Shown piece by piece: positions 8,194 to 16,567 of a stretch of DNA of 54,255 nt (position 1 is the stretch's first letter; every line of letters starts with the position of its first letter). The position numbers and the translations under genes are program-made. Source of the DNA: Peptococcaceae bacterium SCADC1_2_3 (GTDB taxonomy: Bacteria > Bacillota > Desulfotomaculia > Desulfotomaculales > Nap2-2B); the NCBI GenBank assembly GCA_000681355.2, contig JJNX02000007.1, positions 1-54,255 on the forward strand. The letters are read 5' to 3'. Under the pieces are notes generated by a model. The model had not been told where the DNA came from, ran no database searches, and saw only the letters and a program-made list of their open reading frames with translations.

Positions 8194-9653
8194 AAATAAA
8201 TCTGGACCAAAAGGAAACCCCTCTTTTTACGGCGTTAACACAGTACATTGCAAAAAATTATGCTTACTTGCACCTGCCGGCCCACCGGCAGGGAAAGGCT
8301 CTTTCTGAATTGTTAAGCCCTGGGGGCAGAAGCTTACTTCACCTGGATTTAACCGAACTGCCAGGTTTAGACGATTTATATTATCCGCAGGAGGCCATTG
8401 CTAGAGCGCAGGAGCTTGCGGCTGCTTTATACAAAGCCAGCCAGAGTTTTTTTTTGGTCAACGGCACAAGCGGGGGGATTCAAGCTTTAATCTTAAGCTT
8501 ATGCCGACCAGGGGACGAATTGTTATTACCCCGTAATTGTCACCGCGCTGTTTTAGGGGGTTTGATTTTAAGCGGGGCAAAGCCGGTATATTTGCCGCCA
8601 GTTATTAACCAGGAGTTTGGTTTTGCGGCCGGTATTGCTCCTGAAGAATTAACCCGTACGCTTAATGAACACCGGGATTGCCGTGGCCTTTTATTGGTTC
8701 ACCCTACTTATTACGGGGTGGCGGGTGATCTGGCCAAGCTAACGGCGTTTGTCCACCAAGAAAATAAACCAGTTTTAGTAGACGAAGCCCACGGGGCTCA
8801 TTTTCCTTTTCATCCTGCTTTGCCTCCTGACGCTTTATCATGCGATGCTGACGCGGTAGTGCAAAGCATGCATAAACTAGGGGGTTCTCTTACCCAGTCA
8901 TCTCTTTTGCACCTTAAAGGCCGGCGCCTGGCATCTAGCCGGGTAGCCGACAGTTTACGCTTGCTGCAAACCAGCAGTCCTTCTTATCTTTTACTGGCCT
9001 CTCTGGACGTGGCCCGCAGGCAAATGGCCCTGACCGGCTATAAGCTTTTAGACCAGGCTTTAGAAATTGCTTTTCAGGCTAGAGACGAAATTAGCAAAAT
9101 ATCAGGTTTAAAAATATTTGGGGCTGAAAATTTAAATTATCAAGGGGCCTGTTTTTTTGACCCTACCCGTATAGTAATATCTGTTAAACAATGGGGTTTA
9201 ACCGGTTATCGAGTGGCTCAACTCCTGTCTTCCACTTACCGGGTACAGGTGGAAATGGCCGATTATTATAACCTGGTAGCCGTAGTCAGCCTTGGCAGCA
9301 CCAGGGAGGATGCTCAAGCCCTAGTTAAAGGTTTAAGCGAAATCTGGCAAAAAGAAGCAAAAATAAACCAACCTCTTCCGGATGTACCTTTATATCCTCC
9401 GCCTGTTCCCGTAAGATTAACTCCGCGTGAGGCTTGGTTTGCCCCAAATAGATTAGTTTCACTAAAAGAAAGTGCCGGCCTGATTAGCACCCAGGAAATA
9501 ACCATCTCTCCTCCTGGTGTCCCATTGTTATTTCCGGGAGAAGAGATTACAATAGAGATGCGCGATTATCTTGGCCAATTAAAAAAAATAAATATTCCCG
9601 TAAAAGGATTTACCGGTCCCCAAAAGGACAGGTTACAGGTGATTAAAAGTTGA
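8178..9653 (+). CDS. yaaO: PLP-dependent Orn/Lys/Arg decarboxylase family protein (YaaO-like)
   Basis: Fold-type I PLP enzyme of the basic amino-acid decarboxylase family. LHLPAHRQGK (31-40) and ELPGLDDLYYP are the N-terminal signatures. NGTSGG (95-100) holds the phosphate-binding turn, VDEAHGAH (201-208) has the PLP-contacting Asp/His, and SMHKLGGSLTQSS holds the Schiff-base Lys233. At 491 aa it is the short Gram-positive form. Substrate cannot be told from sequence. In B. subtilis the homologue also lies just upstream of tmk. The start is GTG 8178, inside porB; tmk overlaps its end by 4 bases. Confidence 0.88.
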   Translation: MFRRLKINLDQKETPLFTALTQYIAKNYAYLHLPAHRQGKALSELLSPGGRSLLHLDLTELPGLDDLYYPQEAIARAQELAAALYKASQSFFLVNGTSGGIQALILSLCRPGDELLLPRNCHRAVLGGLILSGAKPVYLPPVINQEFGFAAGIAPEELTRTLNEHRDCRGLLLVHPTYYGVAGDLAKLTAFVHQENKPVLVDEAHGAHFPFHPALPPDALSCDADAVVQSMHKLGGSLTQSSLLHLKGRRLASSRVADSLRLLQTSSPSYLLLASLDVARRQMALTGYKLLDQALEIAFQARDEISKISGLKIFGAENLNYQGACFFDPTRIVISVKQWGLTGYRVAQLLSSTYRVQVEMADYYNLVAVVSLGSTREDAQALVKGLSEIWQKEAKINQPLPDVPLYPPPVPVRLTPREAWFAPNRLVSLKESAGLISTQEITISPPGVPLLFPGEEITIEMRDYLGQLKKINIPVKGFTGPQKDRLQVIKS

Positions 9654-10291
9654 AATCAGGTATTTTTATTGTTTTTGAAGGAATAGACGGTTGCGGAAAA
9701 ACTACCCAAAAAGACTTGTTGGCTGATTTTTTAAGCCAAAAAGGTTATCCGGTGGAAACTACCCGTGAGCCCGGGGGCACACTATTGGGGGAATTAATCC
9801 GGGAACTGGTTTTAAATCCAAAATATCAGGAAATGTTTCCTTTAACCGAAACGCTGCTTTATCTAACTGACCGGGCCCAGCACGTGGGGCAAAAAATCAT
9901 ACCGGCATTAAAGGCCGGACGGATAGTAATTAGTGAGCGATATACAGATTCAACGTTAGCCTATCAGGGTTTTGGAAGAGGACTGGACCAAGCTATGTTA
10001 AACCAGTTAAATAATTTAGTAACGCAAGGTCTTAAGCCTCACCTTACCATTTTATTGGATATTCCTCCGGAAATCGCGCGGATACGCCTGGTTTCAAGAA
10101 AACCCGGCCTCCAATTGGACAGGCTGGAACAAGAAAAACTTGTCTTTTACCGCCGGGTAAGGGAGGGGTACTTAGCCTTAGCCCAAAAAAGACCGGACAG
10201 TTATGTGGTTTTAGATGCGTGTCAACCGCCTATAATCACCCACCAAATAATACGACAGTTGGTAGAAGAAAGGATATTGGTAAATATTTAG
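9650..10291 (+). CDS. tmk: Thymidylate kinase
   Basis: Phosphorylates dTMP to dTDP. P-loop GIDGCGKTT (11-19), TREPGGT (38-44) for dTMP binding, a DRAQHV segment, and SERYTDSTLAYQGFGRG. The LID lacks an obvious Arg-rich insert beside the P-loop, as in Gram-positive enzymes. Full length at 213 aa. It starts TTG within the last codons of yaaO (TTGA overlap). Its TAG stop touches a 28-base palindromic repeat. Confidence 0.95.
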   Translation: MKSGIFIVFEGIDGCGKTTQKDLLADFLSQKGYPVETTREPGGTLLGELIRELVLNPKYQEMFPLTETLLYLTDRAQHVGQKIIPALKAGRIVISERYTDSTLAYQGFGRGLDQAMLNQLNNLVTQGLKPHLTILLDIPPEIARIRLVSRKPGLQLDRLEQEKLVFYRRVREGYLALAQKRPDSYVVLDACQPPIITHQIIRQLVEERILVNI

Positions 10292-10318
10292 TAGGAGCGT
10301 TAAATTTAACGTCCCTAC
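10291..10318. repeat. Palindromic repeat, copy 1 (imperfect)
   Basis: A 28-base near-palindrome (arms GTAGGAGCGTTAAA and TTTAACGTCCCTAC) starting at the last base of the tmk stop codon. It belongs to the same family as 11315, 16449 and 37194. Confidence 0.8.
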
Positions 10319-10335
10319 AGGCAGGGAAATGGTTT

Positions 10336-11316
10336 ATGAAATTATTTCGGGACATTATTGGCCACCAGGAAAATATTCACCTTTTACAAAACGCCATTAG
10401 CCAAAATCAGGTGGCCCATGCTTATTTATTTTTAGGTCCAAAAGGGGTAGGAAAAAAAACTACCGCCCTGGCTTTTGCCCGGACTCTTTTTTGTTCTTGT
10501 CTTACCGAAGGGGATGCTTGTGGACATTGCCGTTGTTGTCAGCAAGCAAACGAAGGAAACCATCCGGATTTACACCAAATAAGCCCTACGGGAAGTTCAA
10601 TAAAAATTGACCAGGTACGGGAAATACAAAAGATAGCGGCCCTCAAACCATACCAGGGTCAACGCGTTATTTTTTTGTTAGAACAAGTTGAAACCATGAC
10701 CCCAGAGGCAGCCAATTGTCTGTTAAAATTATTGGAAGAGCCTAACCAGGAAATTAGCTTTATTCTTTTGTCTACCCAACCCCACGCCTTATTGTCAACC
10801 GTAGTATCGCGCTGTCAAATTCTGTCTTTTCGTGCTCTATCAACGGCGGAAATAACTCGCGGGCTTAAACAAACTTTAAATCTGGGGGAAAAAGAAATAC
10901 ACCTGGCCCTTACCTTAGCTGGTGGCAGTCTGGGACAGGCATTAAAAATAACCCAGGACAAACAACTGCAAAACATAAGGGACGAAACCTTAATTATAGT
11001 CCGCAATTTAAAGAAATTAACCTTAAATGAAATTTGTCGAAAAGCGGAGGAATTGGCAGCTTCTAGAGATATGTTGGCGGTTCGGCTGGATATCATTTTA
11101 CTTTGGTACCGGGACATTCTGCTATGGCAGTTAACTAGAAATCAGGAGTTACTTCTGAATCAGGACTATCTGACTTTAATACCTGAAGAAGCGTTATTTT
11201 ATACTCCTGACCGTTTATTTAGGATTATGAGCAAGATTGAACAAACCCAAAGATATTTAAACACAAATGTTAACGGGAGGCTAGCCATAGAAGTATTAAT
11301 GCTTAATCTAAGGTAA
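10336..11316 (+). CDS. holB: DNA polymerase III delta' subunit
   Basis: A clamp-loader subunit. N-terminal AAA+ region with GPKGVGKKT (34-42), a Cys-rich zinc module (Cys53, 55, 62, 65, 67, 68), a Walker-B-like region (VIFLLEQVETM) in which the canonical DE is degenerate, and the SRC motif (VVSRCQIL). This fits delta' rather than gamma/tau. The frame is open back to 10219 inside tmk, but ATG 10336 behind CAGGGA gives the usual N-terminus MKLFRDIIGHQENIHLL and 326 aa. The gene lies between tmk and ricT, as in Bacillus. Confidence 0.93.
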   Translation: MKLFRDIIGHQENIHLLQNAISQNQVAHAYLFLGPKGVGKKTTALAFARTLFCSCLTEGDACGHCRCCQQANEGNHPDLHQISPTGSSIKIDQVREIQKIAALKPYQGQRVIFLLEQVETMTPEAANCLLKLLEEPNQEISFILLSTQPHALLSTVVSRCQILSFRALSTAEITRGLKQTLNLGEKEIHLALTLAGGSLGQALKITQDKQLQNIRDETLIIVRNLKKLTLNEICRKAEELAASRDMLAVRLDIILLWYRDILLWQLTRNQELLLNQDYLTLIPEEALFYTPDRLFRIMSKIEQTQRYLNTNVNGRLAIEVLMLNLR

Positions 11317-11338
11317 GGGCGTTATATTTAACGCCCCA
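11315..11338. repeat. Palindromic repeat, copy 2 (short)
   Basis: GGGCGTTA (11317-11324) and TAACGCCC (11329-11336) flank ATTT. It begins directly after the holB TAA stop, between holB and ricT. Same core as the copies at 10291 and 37194. Confidence 0.75.
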
Positions 11339-11393
11339 AAAAAGTATTATGTTTAACGTCACTACTAGCCTCTACCGTAAGGAAGGTGAAAAT

Positions 11394-12197
11394 ATGCCCT
11401 ATAAAGTGGCGGGAGTTAAATTTAAGCGGGCCGGTAAAATATATTACTTTGACCCAGGAGAATATAATCTTTTGCCAAGTGATCAGGTTATTGTAGAAAC
11501 AGCCCGGGGAGTTGAGCTAGGGCAGGTAGTTATTGCCCCTATTACTGTTGGTGATGAAGAAGTTACCTTGCCGCTAAAAAGAGTTCTTCGGCCGGCTACG
11601 GAACAAGATAAAAATCAGGTGACTATTAATCGCGAACAAGAAAAACAAGCTTTTGAAATTTGCCAGACTAAAATTAAAGCCCACAATCTTCCTATGAAGT
11701 TAATCAGAGTAGAGCAAGCGTTCGACCGAAATAAAATAATTTTTTATTTTTCGGCCGAAGGAAGAATTGATTTCCGGGAATTGGTAAAAAATTTGGCGGC
11801 GGTATTTCGGACCCGGATTGAATTAAGACAAATCGGGGTTCGTGACGAAGCTAAATTAATGGGGGGGGTAGGTTGTTGTGGTCGTGAACTATGTTGTAAT
11901 ACCTGGCTGGCGGATTTTGCTTCTGTGTCTATTAGAATGGCTAAAGAACAAAATTTAGCTTTAAACCCTACTAAAATTTCGGGTGTTTGTGGTCGTTTAA
12001 TGTGCTGTTTAAAGTATGAAAACGAACTGTACGAAGAAGCAAAAGGAAAATTTCCTGAAACAGGCAGCAAAGTAGTTACTCCTTTAGGACCGGGGAAGGT
12101 TACCGCAATTAATATTTTTAAGAAAACATTAACCGTAGAATTATTGGAAAGCAAGGTCACTAAAGAATATACTTTGTCAGATTTAGGGGTGACTTAA
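11394..12197 (+). CDS. ricT: PSP1-domain protein RicT (YaaT)
   Basis: In B. subtilis RicT is part of the RicA-RicF-RicT iron-sulfur complex that promotes RNase Y-dependent mRNA maturation and affects sporulation and competence. The PSP1 domain starts at KVAGVKFKRAGKIYYFDPG. The Cys cluster GVGCCGRELCC (Cys161, 162, 167, 168) and GVCGRLMCC (Cys199, 204, 205) is the expected Fe-S ligand set. An in-frame ATG lies at 11349, but AAGGAAGGTG just before ATG 11394 and the family N-terminus favour the latter (267 aa). It is followed 2 bases later by rsmI. Confidence 0.9.
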   Translation: MPYKVAGVKFKRAGKIYYFDPGEYNLLPSDQVIVETARGVELGQVVIAPITVGDEEVTLPLKRVLRPATEQDKNQVTINREQEKQAFEICQTKIKAHNLPMKLIRVEQAFDRNKIIFYFSAEGRIDFRELVKNLAAVFRTRIELRQIGVRDEAKLMGGVGCCGRELCCNTWLADFASVSIRMAKEQNLALNPTKISGVCGRLMCCLKYENELYEEAKGKFPETGSKVVTPLGPGKVTAINIFKKTLTVELLESKVTKEYTLSDLGVT

Positions 12198-12199
12198 AA

Positions 12200-13072
12200 T
12201 TGTCCGCCGGTACTCTTTACCTGTGCGCCACCCCCATTGGTAACCTGGAAGATATAACCATAAGGGTTCTGAGAATCTTAAAAGAAGTAGATTTAATTGC
12301 CGCGGAAGATACCCGAAGAACCCGAAAATTGTTAAGTCATTATGATATTCATGTCCCGCTTACCAGTTTTCACCGCCATAATTACCGGAAAAAAGGAGCT
12401 TATATATTAAATTTACTGCTTAAAGGACAAAGTGTTGCCCTGGTGTCTGACGCCGGCTTGCCGGGGATAGCAGACCCTGGTGAAGAGATGGTGCTTTTAG
12501 CGGTGGCTTATGAAGTGCCGGTGGTACCCGTGCCAGGGCCCAATGCTGCTTTAGCGGCTTTGGTTGCTTCAGGATTGCCGGCCAAACATTTTTGTTTCGA
12601 AGGTTTCTTGCCCTCTAGAGTCAAAGCGCGGCAGGAAAAATTACGACAACTGCAGGCAGAAAGAAGGACGCTAATATTTTATGAAGCGCCGCACCGTTTG
12701 TCAGAAACTTTAGCGGACATGTTAGTTTTGTTTAAAGATCGTAAAATAGTCGTTGCCCGCGAACTAACCAAGTTGCACGAAGAAATTTGGCGGGGTACTA
12801 TTGCCCAGGCGGTAGCGTATTTTGACCCTATTAAAACACGGGGCGAATTTACGCTGGTGGTGGCCGGAAGTACAGAACCCGATAGTTTTGTCCTTTGTCC
12901 GGTAAATATTAGCGACCCGGCGGTAGAAAAAAATATTTTGGTGCAGGTAAAGCAGTTGGAAAACAAAGGCTTGGCTAAAAAAGAGGTTGTTCGTCAGGTG
13001 GCCCGGCAATTTAACTTGTCCAGACGTGAGGTTTACACCCTGGTAGTTCAAGCCAAAAAGGCAGAAAGATAG
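12200..13072 (+). CDS. rsmI: 16S rRNA (cytidine-1402 2'-O)-methyltransferase RsmI
   Basis: SAM-dependent tetrapyrrole-methylase-fold enzyme. Motifs: TLYLCATPIGNLEDITIRVL (5-24), AAEDTRRTRKLLSHY (34-48), SDAGLPGIADPG (83-94), VPGPNAALAALVASGL (111-126) and YEAPHRL (161-167). Full length at 290 aa. The TTG start lies 2 bases after ricT, so it probably belongs to the same transcript. In Bacillus this is yabC/yraL, next to abrB, as here. A bidirectional terminator separates it from convergent abrB. Confidence 0.93.
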   Translation: MSAGTLYLCATPIGNLEDITIRVLRILKEVDLIAAEDTRRTRKLLSHYDIHVPLTSFHRHNYRKKGAYILNLLLKGQSVALVSDAGLPGIADPGEEMVLLAVAYEVPVVPVPGPNAALAALVASGLPAKHFCFEGFLPSRVKARQEKLRQLQAERRTLIFYEAPHRLSETLADMLVLFKDRKIVVARELTKLHEEIWRGTIAQAVAYFDPIKTRGEFTLVVAGSTEPDSFVLCPVNISDPAVEKNILVQVKQLENKGLAKKEVVRQVARQFNLSRREVYTLVVQAKKAER

Positions 13073-13078
13073 AAAAGT

Positions 13079-13124
13079 AAAAGTCAGAAACCAAGGATAT
13101 TTTTTCCTTTGATTTCTGACTTTT
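13079..13124. terminator. Bidirectional terminator between rsmI and abrB
   Basis: A long hairpin: AAAAGTCAGAAA…AAGGA pairs with TCCTT…TTTCTGACTTTT around TATTTTT. The A-rich and T-rich flanks make it work for both convergent genes. Confidence 0.8.
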
Positions 13125-13188
13125 AACGATTTACAAATCCAGCTTTGGTTAAAAAACTTGTTACTCCTTGATGTTCAAAAATGCTTTT

Positions 13189-13443
13189 TTACATTGCCTT
13201 AGCACTTTCAAACATATTAACCGCACAATCCCGACAGACTAACTTTCCCCGGTAATGTTGGACGTTGGTAGCGTTGCCGCAGAAAACGCAGGCAGGTTCG
13301 TATTTTTTAAGAATTATTTTCTCGTTATCGACGTAAATCTCCAAAGGGTCTTTCTCGTCTATGCCCAGAGTACGCCGTAACTCAATTGGGATTACAACCC
13401 GCCCAAGCTCGTCCACTTTTCTGACAATACCTGTCGACTTCAT
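13189..13443 (-). CDS. abrB: AbrB family transition-state regulator
   Basis: Swapped-hairpin AbrB DNA-binding protein: MKSTGIVRKVDELGRVVIPI (1-20) and ELRRTLGIDEKDPLEIYVD. The C-terminal part carries Cys52/Cys55 (CVFC) and Cys70/Cys73 (CRDC), a potential zinc site seen in clostridial AbrB/SpoVT-like proteins. The frame is open upstream to 13521, but that includes the promoter; the GGGGGAGGG ribosome site selects the ATG at 13443 (84 aa). Its role is probably control of post-exponential genes. The position between rsmI and metG is as in Bacillus. Confidence 0.92.
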   Translation of the reverse strand: MKSTGIVRKVDELGRVVIPIELRRTLGIDEKDPLEIYVDNEKIILKKYEPACVFCGNATNVQHYRGKLVCRDCAVNMFESAKAM

Positions 13444-13492
13444 TATTCTTCCCTCCCCCTTTTTATAACATAACTCGACAATGTACAAGTAG

Positions 13493-13521
13493 ATAATACC
13501 AACCATGTTAGTAATAGTCAA
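13493..13521 (-). promoter_or_regulatory. Promoter of abrB
   Basis: Read on the minus strand, TTGACT (13521-13516), 17 bases, TATTAT (13498-13493), about 50 bases upstream of the abrB ATG. Confidence 0.6.
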
Positions 13522-13711
13522 TACATTATTTTAAAAATTTTTATAGTTTTTTACGTTTTTTGCGCTTTAAATTTGATCGGAAGAAATATTTAACGGAAAA
13601 ACTTGAAAATTTATTAAAGATTAACTAAAATAAAGTCAGCCGGGGTTAGCTATTGGCAATTAGCCGGCCGAAAGTTAAAAAAGATAAAAACAAGTAAGGT
13701 AGGGAAAAAAT

Positions 13712-15265
13712 TTGTCGCCTAATAAAACTTTTTACATTACCACCCCAATTTATTATCCCAGCGATCATTTGCATATTGGTCATGCATACACCACCGTTGC
13801 GGCTGATGCCATAGCCCGTTTTAAAAGATTGACCGGATATGAAGTTTGGTTTTTAACGGGCTCTGATGAGCACGGCCAAAAGATAGAAAGGGTTGCTTTG
13901 GCCAAAGGGCAAAAGCCCCAAACATATGTAGACAATATTGTCCAAAGTTTTCAGCATTTATGGGCCAGGTTAGCCATAAGTAATAATGACTTTATCCGAA
14001 CGTCTGAGGAAAGGCATAAAAAAGTAGCGCGGGCCCTTTTTCAAAAATTATATGAGCAAGGAGATATTTTTAAGGCCAAGTATCAAGGATGGTATTGCTC
14101 GCCCTGCGAAACCTTTTGGACTGAAGGGCGGCTGAGAGAGGGTAAGTGTCCTGATTGTGAACGTCCGGTAGAACTGCTTCAAGAAGAAAGTTATTTCTTC
14201 CGGATGTCCAAATATGCCGAGGCATTACTGAAGCACATTGAAACCCACCCTGAATTTATTTTACCCCTCTCACGGCGCAACGAAATGGTTAATTTTATTA
14301 AAAGTGGCCTGGAGGATTTATGCGTATCCCGAACCACTTTTAGCTGGGGCATAACTGTTCCTTTTGACCCGAAGCACGTTATATATGTTTGGGTAGACGC
14401 CTTAGTTAACTACCTTTCCGCCCTAGGTTACGGAGGGGAGGATGCTGGCTTATTCCGGAAATTTTGGCCTCCCGATGTCCATCTGGTAGGTAAGGATATT
14501 GTCCGTTTTCACGCAGTGATTTGGCCGGCTATTTTAATGGCGGCAGGATTACCGTTGCCCAAGCAAATATTGGGACACGGTTGGCTGCTTTTAGAAGGCG
14601 GCAAGATGAGCAAATCTAAAGGAAATATAATTGACCCTTTACTTTTAATTGACAAATATGGGGTTGACGCCGTACGCTATTATTTGTTAAGTGAGCTGCC
14701 CCCTGGGTCTGATATTTATTACTCTGAGGAAGCATTAGTGAACCGGATTAATAAAGATTTGGCTAACGATTTAGGTAATCTGGTTAGCCGGGTTTTAGGA
14801 ATGGTGGAAAAATATAACATGAGTATCTTAAAGCGTCCCCTACCACCGGATGACAGGGAAAAGGCAGATCAGGAATTAATCACGCTGGCCGAAAAAACCC
14901 CTCTTTTGGTGGAGGAGTTAATGGAAAAGCGGGAGATTGCCAATGCCCTATCCGTTATATGGCGCTTAATTAGCCGGGCCAATAAATACGTAGACGAAAC
15001 GGCGCCGTGGGCCTTAAAAAAAGACGCCGCTAAGATCAAGCGGCTGAATACGGTCCTTTATAATTTAACCGAAACCATCCGTTTCATTGGGGTGTTAATT
15101 TCACCATTCCTGGCTGAAACACCAGCCCGTATTTGGGAACAATTAGGGATTAAGGAGCGGCCGGAGTTGTATTCCTGGGCGTCCCTTGCCTGGGGACGTC
15201 TTCCGGTAGAATTGCAGGTACACCGGGGGGCCGCTATCTTTCCCAGAATTGAGGAAGTGAAATAA
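13712..15265 (+). CDS. metG: Methionyl-tRNA synthetase
   Basis: Class I synthetase. HIGH (21-24, DHLHIGHAYTTVAADAI), KMSKS (298-302, GGKMSKSKGN), and an inserted zinc knuckle with Cys129/132 and Cys146/149. Anticodon-binding helical domain to 517 aa. It lacks the C-terminal EMAP/Trbp111-like tRNA-binding domain of the about 650-aa form, which is a known variant. The start is TTG 13712. No T-box elements were seen in the 190-base leader. tatD follows after 3 bases. Confidence 0.95.
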   Translation: MSPNKTFYITTPIYYPSDHLHIGHAYTTVAADAIARFKRLTGYEVWFLTGSDEHGQKIERVALAKGQKPQTYVDNIVQSFQHLWARLAISNNDFIRTSEERHKKVARALFQKLYEQGDIFKAKYQGWYCSPCETFWTEGRLREGKCPDCERPVELLQEESYFFRMSKYAEALLKHIETHPEFILPLSRRNEMVNFIKSGLEDLCVSRTTFSWGITVPFDPKHVIYVWVDALVNYLSALGYGGEDAGLFRKFWPPDVHLVGKDIVRFHAVIWPAILMAAGLPLPKQILGHGWLLLEGGKMSKSKGNIIDPLLLIDKYGVDAVRYYLLSELPPGSDIYYSEEALVNRINKDLANDLGNLVSRVLGMVEKYNMSILKRPLPPDDREKADQELITLAEKTPLLVEELMEKREIANALSVIWRLISRANKYVDETAPWALKKDAAKIKRLNTVLYNLTETIRFIGVLISPFLAETPARIWEQLGIKERPELYSWASLAWGRLPVELQVHRGAAIFPRIEEVK

Positions 15266-15268
15266 CCG

Positions 15269-16039
15269 GTGCTCATAGATACTCACGCCCATTTGGTTGA
15301 CCGGCAGTTTGCCAAGGATTTAGGAGCCGTACTTGACCGCGCTCAGGAAAACGGGGTGGCGGTGATTATCAACGTAGGTTATGACTTAAAATCTTCCTTT
15401 GATGCCGTAATCCTGGCCCAGAAGTATGATTTTATTTATACGGCCGTAGGAATTCACCCGCATGACGCGACCCGTGTTCCGGAAGATTATTTGAATAAAT
15501 TAAAAGAGCTTTGCCGCCATACCCGGGTGGTAGCCATTGGCGAAATCGGCCTGGATTACTACCGTAATTTAAGCCCGCGCCCTATCCAGCAACGGGTATT
15601 TCGGGAACAACTGGCGTTAGCCCGGGAACTAAATTTGCCGGTAATTATTCACGACCGTGAAGCTCACCAGGAAGTAATAGAAATATTAAGCAAGGATAAG
15701 CCATCCCAGGCAGGAGGAGTAATTCATTGTTTCTCCGGTGACCGGGAAATGGCTTTAGCCTGTATGAACATGGGTTTTTATCTTTCTTTTGCCGGACCCA
15801 TAACTTTTTCTAAAGTAAACCAGGTCCACGAAGTAGTGGTCCAGGTGCCCTTGGAAAAAATATTAATAGAAACTGACGCCCCTTATTTAGCCCCTCAAGG
15901 TAGGCGCGGCAAGCGCAATGAACCTGCCTACGTCCGTTTTGTAGGTGAAAAAATTGCCCTCTTAAAAAATATCCCCTTCACAAAAGTTGCGGCCGTAACT
16001 ACGGCTAACGCTAAAAACTTATTTAAAATTAGCTCTTAA
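15269..16039 (+). CDS. tatD: TatD family metal-dependent deoxyribonuclease
   Basis: TIM-barrel amidohydrolase-type nuclease. Metal ligands are visible in DTHAHL (His6, His8), GEIGLDYYR (Glu), VIIHDREAH, VIHCFSGD and ETDAPYLAP. Full length at 256 aa. The GTG start lies 3 bases after metG, as with yabD in B. subtilis, so it is likely cotranscribed. Confidence 0.93.
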   Translation: MLIDTHAHLVDRQFAKDLGAVLDRAQENGVAVIINVGYDLKSSFDAVILAQKYDFIYTAVGIHPHDATRVPEDYLNKLKELCRHTRVVAIGEIGLDYYRNLSPRPIQQRVFREQLALARELNLPVIIHDREAHQEVIEILSKDKPSQAGGVIHCFSGDREMALACMNMGFYLSFAGPITFSKVNQVHEVVVQVPLEKILIETDAPYLAPQGRRGKRNEPAYVRFVGEKIALLKNIPFTKVAAVTTANAKNLFKISS

Positions 16040-16230
16040 AAAAAGATGGATAGCCGAAAGTTGGTTGCTAAATAGTTGTTCTTAAGCATATAATATTTAA
16101 AACTAAGCTAACAACTTTAAATTTTTATTTAATATGGCAACAACTTCATTTATAAATTCGACATGATATTTTACTGTTTTCGGCAGGAGATTTTGTTTAT
16201 AACGTAGAAAGTATATATAAGGTTAAGTAA

Positions 16231-16425
16231 TTGTAACTACTTAGGTTCATAGGGGCAAAGGCACAGAGGCACAGAGTTTTTTTGCCAGACTTGCAGATTT
16301 CTAGTAGTAGGTAGTTGACAGTTTTTAGTTTACAGAAAAGGAAGTACCAATGTTGAGACTAAAAACTCAAAACTATCCACTAAAAACTATCAATTGGACC
16401 TCTGTGCCTACCTGAATAGTTACAA
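16231..16425. mobile_element. MITE-like element, copy 1
   Basis: About 195 bp with terminal inverted repeats. The left end is TTGTAACTACTTAGGT. The right end, read on the other strand, is TTGTAACTATTCAGGT; both run on into GGCACAGAGG. The direct flanks are GTAA on each side, a possible target duplication. No coding capacity. Related ends occur at 25800-26009 and 26080-26125. Confidence 0.7.
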
Positions 16426-16448
16426 GTAATTAACGGTTAGTGGTAGCA

Positions 16449-16476
16449 GTAGGAGTGTTAAAATTAATGCCCCTAC
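16449..16476. repeat. Palindromic repeat, copy 3 (diverged)
   Basis: A 28-base relative of the perfect copy at 37194: left arm GTAGGAGTGTTAAA, right arm ATTAATGCCCCTAC. Confidence 0.6.
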
Positions 16477-16567
16477 TGAGGGCTAATCGCTAAGCTAAAC
16501 AGGTGAGGGGGAGTCATAACTGGATTGGTATAGTTTTAAAAAAGAAGAAAAACAAAACTCTGCAGAT

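Larger units (their letters stand above)
16040..16567. other. 528-base intergenic region
   Basis: No gene is supported. It contains a 195-bp miniature inverted-repeat element (16231-16425), a diverged copy of the palindromic repeat (16449-16476) and the ribosome-binding region of yabE (GGTGAGGGGGAG near 16502-16513). Confidence 0.7.

Noticed and set aside
10219-10335. N-terminal extension of holB into tmk
   Set aside because: Translation is out of keeping with the family and includes the palindromic repeat; ATG 10336 has a ribosome site and matches homologues.
13522-13711. T-box or other riboswitch in the metG leader
   Set aside because: No T-box sequence, specifier stem or terminator was found; only a short GCCGG…CCGGC pairing.
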